64,000 nt of DNA. It comes from Bacillota bacterium (GTDB taxonomy: Bacteria > Bacillota > Sulfobacillia > Sulfobacillales > Sulfobacillaceae). The translations under genes and the position numbers were made by a program. The stretch spans positions 17,385 to 81,384 of the forward strand of contig JAKBWA010000070.1 of the NCBI GenBank assembly GCA_021841025.1, given 5' to 3'. A model generated the notes under the pieces. That model searched no databases, was not told where the DNA came from, and saw only the letters and a program-made list of their open reading frames with translations. Positions 25,893 to 35,609 of the stretch are shown here, in pieces. Position 1 is the stretch's first letter, and the number at the start of each line of letters is the position of its first letter.

Positions 25893-26574
25893 AAGCAGTA
25901 TCGTTGAATTAGTCGCCTATAATCTCAGACGGGAAGGGTTCGAGGTTATCACGGAAAATGACGGGCAACAGGGATTAAAAAGGGCATTAAGTGATAAACC
26001 GGATCTGGTGGTGCTCGATGTGATGCTGCCGAGTTTATCCGGTCTGGATGTCTGTCGTTCCATTCGCCATGAAAGTGATATTCCGGTGATCATGCTGACG
26101 GCTCGCAAAGATGAGTTAGATCGCATTTTGGGGCTCGAGCTGGGTGCAGACGATTATGTCACGAAACCATTTTCCCCGCGTGAACTGGTGGCCAGAGTCA
26201 AAGCCATTCTGCGCCGAGCCAAGCGCCCCTTGGACAAAGAGACGGTAGAAAGCGATGTTGCAGTGGAGCACCATGGACTCAAAATTGCTTTTGACAAGCG
26301 GGAAGTGATGCTGGATAACGTTCCACTACAGCTAACATTTACAGAGTTCGAGTTGCTGGCGATTTTAGCCAGAAATCCTGGCCGAGCTTTTACCCGTGAT
26401 GACTTACTGGTAAAAGTGTGGGGCCAGGATTTTTTTGGTGATGCCCGCACCGTCGATGTGCACATCCGGCATTTGCGGGAAAAGCTCCAGGAAGATCCGC
26501 AGTCTCCACGATTTATTGAGACAGTTCGTGGGGTGGGGTACCGCTTTAGGGAAATGTCGACGGCTTCATCCTAA
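25861..26574 (+). CDS. phoP: OmpR/PhoB-family response regulator, PhoP
   Basis: The 237-residue protein has a receiver domain with acidic pocket Asp9-Asp10, phospho-acceptor Asp53 in 'VVLDVMLPSLSG', Thr in 'MLTARKDE' and Lys in 'VTKPFSPREL'. The C-terminal winged helix ends in 'RTVDVHIRHLREKL' and 'IETVRGVGYRF'. It should be phosphorylated by the adjacent kinase under low phosphate and activate pst genes. ATG 25861 has AAGGAGGAGGG upstream. A longer in-frame extension back to 25741 is inside the preceding gene and unsupported. Confidence 0.9.
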   Translation: MPQRVLVVDDESSIVELVAYNLRREGFEVITENDGQQGLKRALSDKPDLVVLDVMLPSLSGLDVCRSIRHESDIPVIMLTARKDELDRILGLELGADDYVTKPFSPRELVARVKAILRRAKRPLDKETVESDVAVEHHGLKIAFDKREVMLDNVPLQLTFTEFELLAILARNPGRAFTRDDLLVKVWGQDFFGDARTVDVHIRHLREKLQEDPQSPRFIETVRGVGYRFREMSTASS

Positions 26575-26735
26575 AGGATTTACTTCGAACCTTTCTCGCC
26601 CGACCCGATCGGAGGAGTTAGAGAAAATCGGCATGGTTGAGCAGAAAAAGGCATTGAAATAGTTAGCACCTAAGAAAGGAGCAGCGGGAAACTATCCCTT
26701 TTGGGGTGGATAGTGCAAGGATCCCGCGCCATGAG

Positions 26736-28121
26736 ATGAAAAAATGCCGCCAATGTTTTCTGGTCCCATTGATGTTGTTGATGGTGGCTACCGTAAGCAG
26801 TCTGATCATTTCCGGTCCTCACGGACCCTTGGAGGCGGTGATTCTTCTTGGGGTTGCTTGGATTTGGGGTATCCATTTTTCCAATTGGCTACGGAAGCGG
26901 GACAGACTACTGGATGAGACAGTTGTGCAGTTGACCGAAACGGTGGATCGGTGGGCTTGCGGCGACTTGCAGGCCCGGGTTTATTTAGACCAGGCGGATC
27001 CGCTGGATTCTCTGGCTCACGGCATGAACCGGGTAGCGGAGGTGTTGGCTGAACGGACCCGCGATTTGCAACAGGACAAAGAACGGCTAGAAGCAATTCT
27101 TAGCAGCATGGCTAACGGAATAATTATTTTGGGACATGGCTTAAGTATTACTTTGATTAATGATGCGGCTATCGAATTATTTGGATTGGGACAAGAACCC
27201 GTTATCGGCAAACACCTTCTCGAGGTCATTCGTGATGTGGCACTGGATGACGCGGTCACGAAAGTGACAAGGGAAGGAGGCAGTGATACGGTACTCTGGA
27301 GCCCGCCAGACAACGAAAACATGGTGGTGGAAGTCACAATTGGGGCTTTGAATCAGCCGATTGGCGGCTTAGGCGCCGTATTGGTTGCACGAAATGTTTC
27401 GACTCAAAGGCAGGTCGAACGAATGCGGCAGGATTTCGTGGCAAATGTTAGCCACGAGCTGCAGACACCATTGACAGTCATTCGCGGCTTTACGGAAACG
27501 CTGTTGGATAATCCAGATGATCCCTCCCGGCAGCGGTTCTTGCAATTAATCTACGAAGAAGCCAACCGCATGAGCCGGCTCGTTGACGATTTACTGACGT
27601 TGTCACGTATGGAACATCATTCGATGCCGATGTCTACGGAAGGGGTGGATGTTCCAGTGCTTATTGATTCGGTTGTGGTGAAACTCCAGCCGCGCATTGA
27701 CAGGGCACATTTGCGCCTGGAAAACCGCATTCCGTCTCATATGCCGCTTGTGGCAGGAGACCCTGATTTGTTGGCGGAAGTATTTATGAACTTGGTTGCC
27801 AATGCCGTACAATATACGCCACAAGGGGGGAGCATTACCCTGGACATGGCTTTGGATGTAGCCAATCACATGGTGGGTATATCGATTAAGGATACGGGAA
27901 TCGGAATTCCGGCTCAGGATGTTCCCCGTATTTTTGAGCGTTTTTACCGTGTTGACCGCGCCAGGTCCCGTGCCTCTGGCGGAACGGGCCTGGGACTTGC
28001 CATTGTAAAACATATCATGGAACTCCACCAGGGCCGCATAGAAGTAAATAGTGTGGTGGGTAAGGGTACAGAATTTTTGCTCTGGTTGCCGGAATTCGAG
28101 AGTGAGTTGGATGGTGAATGA
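26736..28121 (+). CDS. phoR: Sensor histidine kinase, PhoR
   Basis: The 461-residue kinase has two N-terminal membrane helices (about 8-26 and 30-47) with almost no external loop. Next come HAMP (56-108), PAS (about 115-225), HisKA with the phospho-acceptor His240 in 'VANVSHELQTPL', and HATPase_c with N box 'NLVANAVQYTPQG', G1 'DTGIGIP' and G2 'GTGLGLAIVKH'. The tiny external part fits PhoR kinases that read phosphate through the Pst-PhoU complex. Start is uncertain: ATG 26736 is natural, and GTG 26706 is also open but lacks a ribosome site. Its stop overlaps the pstS start (ATGA). Confidence 0.88.
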   Translation: MKKCRQCFLVPLMLLMVATVSSLIISGPHGPLEAVILLGVAWIWGIHFSNWLRKRDRLLDETVVQLTETVDRWACGDLQARVYLDQADPLDSLAHGMNRVAEVLAERTRDLQQDKERLEAILSSMANGIIILGHGLSITLINDAAIELFGLGQEPVIGKHLLEVIRDVALDDAVTKVTREGGSDTVLWSPPDNENMVVEVTIGALNQPIGGLGAVLVARNVSTQRQVERMRQDFVANVSHELQTPLTVIRGFTETLLDNPDDPSRQRFLQLIYEEANRMSRLVDDLLTLSRMEHHSMPMSTEGVDVPVLIDSVVVKLQPRIDRAHLRLENRIPSHMPLVAGDPDLLAEVFMNLVANAVQYTPQGGSITLDMALDVANHMVGISIKDTGIGIPAQDVPRIFERFYRVDRARSRASGGTGLGLAIVKHIMELHQGRIEVNSVVGKGTEFLLWLPEFESELDGE

Positions 28122-28957
28122 TTTCACGCCGTCAATTTGTCATCGGGGTGCTGGGCGTACCTCTTTTTGGAGCCATGATCTCACTGGGTCAGGCATTGCG
28201 CCTAGAAGACAGACCCCGTCTTCTGAGTATCATGGGTGCTAGCTCTTTAATGGGATATGTCAAGGCTTCGCTGCCACAGTGGGAAAGACAGCATGATTTT
28301 GTTCGGGTCGCTCTCAGCCCGGGAGGATCGTATGCTGGCTTAAAGGCCGTGGCCAGTGGACATATTGATCTGGCTTTATCCGATATTGAGCCGCCTCCGG
28401 GCTACATCGCGGTTCCCTTGCGCCGATTTCGCTTGGGACGCATCGCCATTGTGATTGTTGCTTACCCAGGTGTGGGCGTAAAGGGTCTTCAGCGGGACCA
28501 AGTTCGGGCATTGTTTGCAGGCACGATCGCAAACTGGAGGGAGGTTGGCGGTCAAAACCTTTCTGTCATCCCGGTCTCCCGGCCTTTGAGTTCTGGCGCG
28601 AGACAAGTCCTTTCCAGCCGGTTGATGAAAGGTACCGAGTTTTCCTCTCAGGCGATTATTCAATTATCCAACGGGGCAGTAGCCAAGACGGTGAGGGGAA
28701 GCCCTGGAGCTGTCGGTTATGTGGAGGCCGTTATGCCCTTATCCCAAATTCTCGTGATGGATTTAGGCCAATATCACTATTGTCCCGCAAATCCTCATTC
28801 CTGGCCGCTTTATGCCGAGCCCAGCATTTACGTGCGCGAAGACGCACAACCTTTGGCGTACAATTTGGCAGAATATCTGTCCCATGGTTCTCAAAAATCG
28901 CGGTTTGGCATTTATTCGGGGCCAGGGGAAGGAGGTGCGGTGGATGAAAATCGATAA
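28118..28957 (+). CDS. pstS: Phosphate-binding protein PstS-like with Tat-type signal
   Basis: The 279-residue product has PstS features: 'SIMGASSLMGYVKASLPQW', 'LSPGGSYAGLKAVASGHID' (phosphate-binding Gly/Ser loop), 'LFAGTIANWREVGG' and 'SSGARQVLSSRLM'. It binds phosphate outside the membrane and delivers it to PstCA. The N-terminus 'MISRRQFVIGVLG' is a twin-arginine motif followed by a hydrophobic stretch, with no lipobox cysteine. That suggests Tat export instead of the usual lipoprotein route. ATG 28118 overlaps the phoR stop by four bases, so kinase and binding protein are translationally coupled. It is slightly short for the family. Confidence 0.85.
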   Translation: MISRRQFVIGVLGVPLFGAMISLGQALRLEDRPRLLSIMGASSLMGYVKASLPQWERQHDFVRVALSPGGSYAGLKAVASGHIDLALSDIEPPPGYIAVPLRRFRLGRIAIVIVAYPGVGVKGLQRDQVRALFAGTIANWREVGGQNLSVIPVSRPLSSGARQVLSSRLMKGTEFSSQAIIQLSNGAVAKTVRGSPGAVGYVEAVMPLSQILVMDLGQYHYCPANPHSWPLYAEPSIYVREDAQPLAYNLAEYLSHGSQKSRFGIYSGPGEGGAVDENR

Positions 28958-29780
28958 GGTCATGGATCAAGTGACCCATATGGTATTAGCTTTGTTTATC
29001 GTGGTATGGGGATTCATTGCCGTCATAATTGTTTGGGGATCGTGGCGGTTTACTCGTCAGCACGGATTTTTGTCTCCCATTTTGTCATCCCGCTGGAACC
29101 CCTTGACCGGGCATTTCGGACTAGCTTCCTTCATTCTCGGCAGTCTCACCGTCACCGTGTTGGCTGTGGTCATCGTTTCGCCTTGGAGTCTCGGCTTGTC
29201 GGTGTTGGGCGCCCGGATCTTGCAAGGAAGTTGGCAGAGATATTTTGTGAGGTTTTTGACCGTTTTTGTCTCATTGCCTTCTGTTCTTTATGGTTGGTGG
29301 GGATTGACGGTGATTGTGCCCGGAATCCGGCGGTTGACCGGGAGTTCGGGTTACGGGGTACTCTCAGCCAGTCTTGTCGTAGCGCTGATGATTTTACCCA
29401 CCTTTAGCATCCTGTCATTGAAAGCAATTAGACAGGTTCCCGAATCTTACGTGGAGGGATCGGTGGGATTGGGCGCGAGTGAAGATCAAACCCTGTGGCA
29501 CATTATTCTGCCCACGGCTCGTCCGCGCCTGGCCCAGGCAGCCTTGATCGCAATAGCCCGAGCACTGGGGGAAACGATTGCAGTGCAAATGGTTATTGGG
29601 GGTCAATTTGGACGCCCTGGTCTACTTCATCCGGCAGCGACACTCACCACTCAATTGCTAACTGACCTTCCCTTATTGCCTCCGGGTACCGCCGGACATT
29701 TTGTGCTGGATTATATGGCCTTTCTCCTGATGTTGTTAATGACGGTCATTGTGGGTCTTGAAATGCGAATGGGAGAATAG
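28944..29780 (+). CDS. pstC: Phosphate ABC transporter permease PstC
   Basis: The 278-residue membrane protein has about six helices and the ABC permease loop 'EGSVGLGASEDQTLWHIILP' (in part), followed by 'ALIAIARALGETIAVQMVIG', the PstC hallmark. It forms the channel with PstA. ATG 28944 follows AAGGAGGTGCGG and overlaps the 3' end of pstS by 14 bases. The longer frame from 28812 is inside pstS. Confidence 0.9.
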   Translation: MKIDKVMDQVTHMVLALFIVVWGFIAVIIVWGSWRFTRQHGFLSPILSSRWNPLTGHFGLASFILGSLTVTVLAVVIVSPWSLGLSVLGARILQGSWQRYFVRFLTVFVSLPSVLYGWWGLTVIVPGIRRLTGSSGYGVLSASLVVALMILPTFSILSLKAIRQVPESYVEGSVGLGASEDQTLWHIILPTARPRLAQAALIAIARALGETIAVQMVIGGQFGRPGLLHPAATLTTQLLTDLPLLPPGTAGHFVLDYMAFLLMLLMTVIVGLEMRMGE

Positions 29781-29785
29781 GAATT

Positions 29786-30652
29786 ATGAGCCAAGGCGAT
29801 TTATCTCCTAAGACCTTAAAACCTGTTTCTCAAGGGCGTTTGGCCCATCATGTGCTAGCGGTCATAGGAATGGGGGCTATATTGGCCTTGTTGTCCGTGG
29901 TGATACCACTGGCAATCGAAGGGCTGCCTCGTCTAAGCATGGAATTTTTGTTCAAGTCTCCTCAGGAATTAGGCCGGGGAGGCATTGGACCAGAAATTTT
30001 CAATACCCTCGTTATGGTTGGCTTAAGCCAGGGGATTTCCTTGCCGTTGGCCATTATGGTTGCGATTTACCGGGTGGAGTATGCTCATGCCCCTCATCTG
30101 GCTCAGTGGTTCGATCGTGCACTGCATGTTGTGCTTAGTTTACCGACGGTGGTCATCGGGTTGATCGTGGTAGATTATGCGGTTATTCGCTGGCACTGGC
30201 CGGTATCCGTGGAAACAGGGATTTTGGCATTTTCTCTTATTAACTGGCCCTACGCCCTCTCTTTGGCCATTGAGGCGTTTCAGCACATTCCTGATGAATG
30301 GCGCGAAGCGTCTAGGGCACTGGGCGCATCTCGCTGGCAGACTATAACGCGTTTGATTTTACCCGTAATTTGGCCTGATATCATCGAACTGACTGGTCTT
30401 GCTACCGCCAGACTGATGGGGGAAACGGCTGCACTTATTTACACGGCCGGTATTAATGTGTCGGGCCGATTTGCCTTTTCGGCACCCGGTGAAACGGTGG
30501 CGGTTCACTTGTGGTACATACGCACAGAGGGATTGATGCCGAATGCGGATCAGGAGGCTGCAGCCACGGGTCTGGTCTTGTTATTGCTGGTGATTGCAGT
30601 GCTGTGGGTGAGTCAAAAATTTGCCGAATGGGTAAAAAACGCGAATCTCTAA
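29786..30652 (+). CDS. pstA: Phosphate ABC transporter permease PstA
   Basis: The 288-residue product has six predicted helices and the loop 'EWREASRALGASRWQTITRL' with 'ATARLMGETAALIYTAGIN', matching PstA. It begins five bases after pstC with ATG 29786. The ATPase gene does not follow directly; a 308-base gap with its own promoter comes between. Confidence 0.9.
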   Translation: MSQGDLSPKTLKPVSQGRLAHHVLAVIGMGAILALLSVVIPLAIEGLPRLSMEFLFKSPQELGRGGIGPEIFNTLVMVGLSQGISLPLAIMVAIYRVEYAHAPHLAQWFDRALHVVLSLPTVVIGLIVVDYAVIRWHWPVSVETGILAFSLINWPYALSLAIEAFQHIPDEWREASRALGASRWQTITRLILPVIWPDIIELTGLATARLMGETAALIYTAGINVSGRFAFSAPGETVAVHLWYIRTEGLMPNADQEAAATGLVLLLLVIAVLWVSQKFAEWVKNANL

Positions 30653-30960
30653 ATGCTACGATGAGAGCCCATGCCTGGTCTGGTTTGTCGCGGGGTGAAA
30701 TCGGTTTTGGGGCCGGTATTATGGAGAGGCTCAGAGTGCAAACGACTTATGCACAAAAGGGCGAAACGTCTTTCCAGCCCTGTATCGGGATTTCACAATC
30801 CACGCGTACAGTTATCTTAGGACGCAGGATTTCTTTTCAGCCCCAGAGGTTTTTGGGGGTGAACGCCTGGTTTGCCGTGTTTTGACCCAGGAAACTGAAG
30901 TAGAGTATATTTTTAACATATGGGGGTTGCGAATTTTGAAGGTGGAAGAAGGCAAAATCG
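30653..30960 (+). promoter_or_regulatory. Intra-operon gap between pstA and pstB with a promoter
   Basis: TTGACC at 30882-30887 and TATATT at 30906-30911 with an 18-base spacer form a good sigma-A-type promoter about 50 bases before pstB. A CCCC-agaggttttt-GGGG hairpin lies at about 30841-30858. The plus-strand frame through the gap has no family signature. pstB-phoU can probably be transcribed apart from pstSCA. Confidence 0.65.
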
Positions 30961-31737
30961 TTGGGGCAATGGGATGACAACGCGGCACCCGACATCGAAG
31001 TGCGGCAGTTATCGGTATGGTACAATCAAAGTGCCGCACTTCAGGACATTAACCTCAAGGTAGCGGCCGGTCAGATTCTCGCTGTCATCGGGCCGTCGGG
31101 TTGCGGCAAATCCACTTTTCTCCGAGTCTTAAACCGGATGATCGAGCGTTTCTCCAGTGTGAGGGTCAAGGGCATGGTGCGAATCGGGCCTTTTAATGTG
31201 CTCGATGAGCATGTTGACGTGACCCGGCTCAGGCGAGCCGTAGGCATGGTCTTTCAGCATCCTAACCCTTTTCCCATGACAATATTCGATAATGTCGCTT
31301 ATGGCCCTCGTATCTTTGGCATCAGATCTCCTACGCAATTACGGAAAACCGTGGAAGATAGTCTAAAGCTGGCCGCCTTATGGGATGAAGTCCGGGGAAA
31401 ATTGCGCCGAGGCGCCAATACACTGTCAGGAGGACAACAGCAGCGACTGTGCATTGCTCGCGCCTTGGCTGTCAATCCGCGTGTGCTGTTGTTGGATGAG
31501 CCCACGGCGTCTCTTGATCCGGTGTCCGCAGCAAAAATCGAGGAATTAATTGTTCAACTCAAATCGCAATACACTATGGTCATTGTTACCCATAATTTAC
31601 AACAGGCGGCTCGGATTTCTGACATGGTGGCTTTTTTTGAACAAGGCCGTTTGGTCGAGATGGGAAATACCCAAGATATGTTTACGGCACCCAGGGAACG
31701 CAGAACTGAAGAATTTCTGACCGGGCGCTTTGATTAG
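30961..31737 (+). CDS. pstB: Phosphate ABC transporter ATP-binding protein PstB
   Basis: The 258-residue ATPase has Walker A 'GPSGCGKST', Q-loop 'GMVFQHPNPFPMTIFDNVAYG' (in part; the PNPFP pattern is typical of PstB), signature 'LSGGQQQRLCIARAL', Walker B 'LLLDEPTASLDP' and switch 'VTHNLQQ'. It powers phosphate uptake. The start is TTG 30961, supported by GAAGAAGG at 30945-30952. No in-frame ATG is near. It is expressed from its own promoter as well as, perhaps, from the upstream operon. Confidence 0.9.
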   Translation: MGQWDDNAAPDIEVRQLSVWYNQSAALQDINLKVAAGQILAVIGPSGCGKSTFLRVLNRMIERFSSVRVKGMVRIGPFNVLDEHVDVTRLRRAVGMVFQHPNPFPMTIFDNVAYGPRIFGIRSPTQLRKTVEDSLKLAALWDEVRGKLRRGANTLSGGQQQRLCIARALAVNPRVLLLDEPTASLDPVSAAKIEELIVQLKSQYTMVIVTHNLQQAARISDMVAFFEQGRLVEMGNTQDMFTAPRERRTEEFLTGRFD

Positions 31738-31796
31738 AATGCCGTCTCACGGTTTAGTAAGGGGGGCTTGGCGAAAGACTGAGAGGAGTGTCTATG

Positions 31797-32453
31797 ATGG
31801 TCCGTCAGACTTTCCATCATGAGTTAACGGATTTGGAACAAGAATTAATTCGCATGGGGGCTTTGGTTGAAGACCAACTGCGCCGAGCGGTGCGGTCATT
31901 AACAGAACACGATGTCATCTTAGCACACCAGGTGATTCGAGACGATGACCGGGTTGATGCGATGGAAATGGATATCGAACGCCGGTGTCTGACCCTTTTG
32001 GCGTTGCAGCAGCCATTGGCCAGCGATCTAAGAGTCGTGTCGACGGTGCTCAAGATTATCACGGATTTGGAACGCATGGCGGATCATGCCTCCGATATCG
32101 CTAAGGTGACGGTGCGCCTGAACCAAGAACCGTTGATCAAACCGTTGGTGGATATCCCGGAAATGGCCAGACTAACCAGTTCGATGGTGCGTTTGGCGTT
32201 AAATGCGTATATTCATCGCAGCATCGAGGAAGCTCTGACAATGATTCGACTCGATGACGATGTCGATCATTTATATGCACGCGTGTTTCGAGAATTGCTG
32301 GAAATAATGAGGGGGCAGCCCGAAGCAGTGGCCCAAGGCACCTACCTTTTGTTTGTGGCGAACTATATCGAACGTGTTGCCGACCATGCCACAAATCTTG
32401 GAGAGTGGGTGATTTATATGGTCACCGGACGGCGACAAGAGCTCAACCAGTAA
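31797..32453 (+). CDS. phoU: Phosphate signalling protein PhoU
   Basis: The 218-residue all-helical protein has two PhoU repeats with acidic metal-binding patterns ('DDDRVDAMEMDIE', 'DLERMADHASDIAK' and 'YIERVADHATNLGEW'). It couples Pst transporter state to PhoR and helps switch off the response. The start is one of two adjacent ATG codons (31794 or 31797) after GAGAGGAG; I chose 31797 for spacing. It follows pstB by 60 bases and closes the phosphate block. Confidence 0.9.
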   Translation: MVRQTFHHELTDLEQELIRMGALVEDQLRRAVRSLTEHDVILAHQVIRDDDRVDAMEMDIERRCLTLLALQQPLASDLRVVSTVLKIITDLERMADHASDIAKVTVRLNQEPLIKPLVDIPEMARLTSSMVRLALNAYIHRSIEEALTMIRLDDDVDHLYARVFRELLEIMRGQPEAVAQGTYLLFVANYIERVADHATNLGEWVIYMVTGRRQELNQ

Positions 32454-32504
32454 CACCATGCGATACAAAATTGAGAAAACTCTATGCATTCTATCAGGAA
32501 ATAG

Positions 32505-33587
<1,083 letters not shown>

Positions 33588-33588
33588 G

Positions 33589-34791
33589 ATGGCTGATGCA
33601 TTTCGCCGCATGGAGGAAATGGGGGAGATCTCAAACAAGCGGGTTCTCGTACGAGTCGACTTCAACATTCCCCTTGATCCGGCTACCGGCCAGATTATGG
33701 ATGACAGCCGAATTCAGGGCTCGTTGCCCACTCTCGTTCGTCTGTTAGAACAAGGAGGCCGTGTTATTGCCATCAGCCACCGGGGACGGCCTAAAGAACC
33801 CAATCGTAAGGATTCGCTGCGGCCGGTGGCAGATTATCTGCAAGATCATCTGGCATTTCCCGTCTACTTTCAACCGGACATCCTATCCGACCAAGTCCGT
33901 CAGGATAGCCAGGATTTGAAACCCGGTGAATTGCTGGTATTGGAAAATCTGCGGTTTCATCCCGGAGAAAAGACCAATTCCCGTGAGTTCGCACAATTAT
34001 TAGCCTCCCTGGCCGATGTCTATGTCAATGATGCGTTTGGCACAGCTCACCGTGAAGATGCCTCGATTGTCGGTGTGCCCGAATTGCTGCCAGCTTATGC
34101 CGGTTTGTTGATGGCTCGGGAACTGGATCAGTTGAACCAAATCTTAAATCACCCTGAGCGTCCTTATTGGGCAATTATCGGCGGTGCCAAAGTCAGTGAT
34201 AAAGTGAAGCTTTTGGGCCGCTTGCTGGAGTTGGTGAATGGCTTGGTCATTGGTGGTGGCATGGCGAACACATTTTTGAAGGCCCAGGGTTATGACATGG
34301 GCCAATCCCTCGTGGAGCCGGATGCTTTGAACACTGCGAAGGAGCTTTTGGAGAGGTCTCAAGCCCAAGGCATTCCCGTGATTTTGCCGACCGATTTGAT
34401 TGTGGCCGAGAGATTTGCGGCCGATGCTCCCTTGCGTCAGACAAAGGTAGAGGACATCCAAGCGCAAGACATGGCCCTGGATATTGGCCCGATGACCATC
34501 CAAACGATCACGGAGGTCTTATCCTCAGCGAAAACTGTGTTGTGGAACGGACCTATGGGGGTATTTGAATTTGACCGGTTTGCCCAGGGGACTCTGGCTG
34601 TTGCCCGGGAACTGGCCCGACTCTCGGCTGCAGTTGTCGTGGGCGGCGGCGATTCGGTGGCGGCTGTGAATAAAGCCGGAGTTAAAGACAAACTGACCCA
34701 TATTTCCACGGGCGGGGGGGCTACCTTGCGGTATCTCGAAGGGGAAGACTTGCCGGGGATTCGCGCCCTCAAAGACGCAGTGAGAAAATAG
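33589..34791 (+). CDS. pgk: Phosphoglycerate kinase
   Basis: The 400-residue enzyme makes ATP from 1,3-bisphosphoglycerate. Seen are 'KRVLVRVDFNIPLD' (substrate site), 'AISHRGRPK', 'ENLRFHPGEK', 'WAIIGGAKVSDKV', 'LIIGGGMANTF'-like 'VIGGGMANTFLKAQG' and 'VVVGGGDSVAAVNKAG' (nucleotide site). ATG 33589 starts one base after the gap stop with AAAAGGG upstream. Length is normal. Confidence 0.94.
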   Translation: MADAFRRMEEMGEISNKRVLVRVDFNIPLDPATGQIMDDSRIQGSLPTLVRLLEQGGRVIAISHRGRPKEPNRKDSLRPVADYLQDHLAFPVYFQPDILSDQVRQDSQDLKPGELLVLENLRFHPGEKTNSREFAQLLASLADVYVNDAFGTAHREDASIVGVPELLPAYAGLLMARELDQLNQILNHPERPYWAIIGGAKVSDKVKLLGRLLELVNGLVIGGGMANTFLKAQGYDMGQSLVEPDALNTAKELLERSQAQGIPVILPTDLIVAERFAADAPLRQTKVEDIQAQDMALDIGPMTIQTITEVLSSAKTVLWNGPMGVFEFDRFAQGTLAVARELARLSAAVVVGGGDSVAAVNKAGVKDKLTHISTGGGATLRYLEGEDLPGIRALKDAVRK

Positions 34792-34797
34792 AAGGAG

Positions 34798-35586
34798 GTG
34801 GGAAGGACGCGCGAACGTTTTTTGATTGCAAATTGGAAGATGCATAAAACCGTGGAGGAGAGCCGGGCATTTGCCCGCGAACTCGTACGCCGCATGTCTC
34901 GGAGTGCTCCTTCCACCCAGTTGATAATCTGTCCGACAGCTTTGAGCCTATGGGCTGTCGGACAGGAATTGATTGGCTCCAGGGTGATGTTGGGAGGGCA
35001 AAATCTCGATTTGGGCCGAGAAGGAGCCTTTACCGGAGCGGTTTCGGGATATTTGCTTCATGAAGCGGGGGCAAAGTGGGTGATTGTAGGCCATTCCGAA
35101 CGCCGGCAGTATTTTGGCGAAAGTGATAGTCTTGTCAGCCAAAAGGTGGCGCAAGCGTGGGAATCGCATCTGCGGCCTATTGTGTGCGTGGGGGAATCAC
35201 TGAACGATTATCGGGAAGCGCGCACGATTTCCGTGATTACCCGTCAAATTGAGGCGTTATTTAAGGAAACCTCGCGAGAAGCTCTGAGGAACATTATTGT
35301 GGCCTATGAGCCGATATGGGCGATAGGAACCGGGGAAGTGCCCCAGCCATCTCAAGCTAATGACGTGGCGGCATTAATACGAGAGATTCTTGCTCAAAAG
35401 ATTCCTGATGACCGTGATGATGTCCCGGTTTTATATGGAGGAAGCGTGTCCTCCAAAAATATCCATCAATTTCTCAGCCAGCCGCATATTGACGGAGCTT
35501 TGGTGGGCGGGGCATCATTGCATGTGGAGGAATTTTTGAAAATGGCGGATATTGCTCCTTACGAGAATACCAACCAGGAGCAATAG
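34798..35586 (+). CDS. tpiA: Triosephosphate isomerase
   Basis: The enzyme interconverts dihydroxyacetone phosphate and glyceraldehyde 3-phosphate. Residues are as expected: 'IANWKMHKT' (Asn, Lys), 'VIVGHSERRQYFGES' (catalytic His), 'VAYEPIWAIGTG' (catalytic Glu), then flexible loop 6 and 'VLYGGSVSSKN'. The start is odd. GTG 34798 is inside the strong site GAAGGAGG (34791-34798), leaving no spacing. The codon at ideal distance is ACG (34807). The next usual start, TTG 34822, would cut into the first strand. The N-terminal residues are therefore unsure; the rest is certain. Confidence 0.92.
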   Translation: MGRTRERFLIANWKMHKTVEESRAFARELVRRMSRSAPSTQLIICPTALSLWAVGQELIGSRVMLGGQNLDLGREGAFTGAVSGYLLHEAGAKWVIVGHSERRQYFGESDSLVSQKVAQAWESHLRPIVCVGESLNDYREARTISVITRQIEALFKETSREALRNIIVAYEPIWAIGTGEVPQPSQANDVAALIREILAQKIPDDRDDVPVLYGGSVSSKNIHQFLSQPHIDGALVGGASLHVEEFLKMADIAPYENTNQEQ

Positions 35587-35609
35587 CGGGAAAGAAGGGT
35601 ACAACCAGC

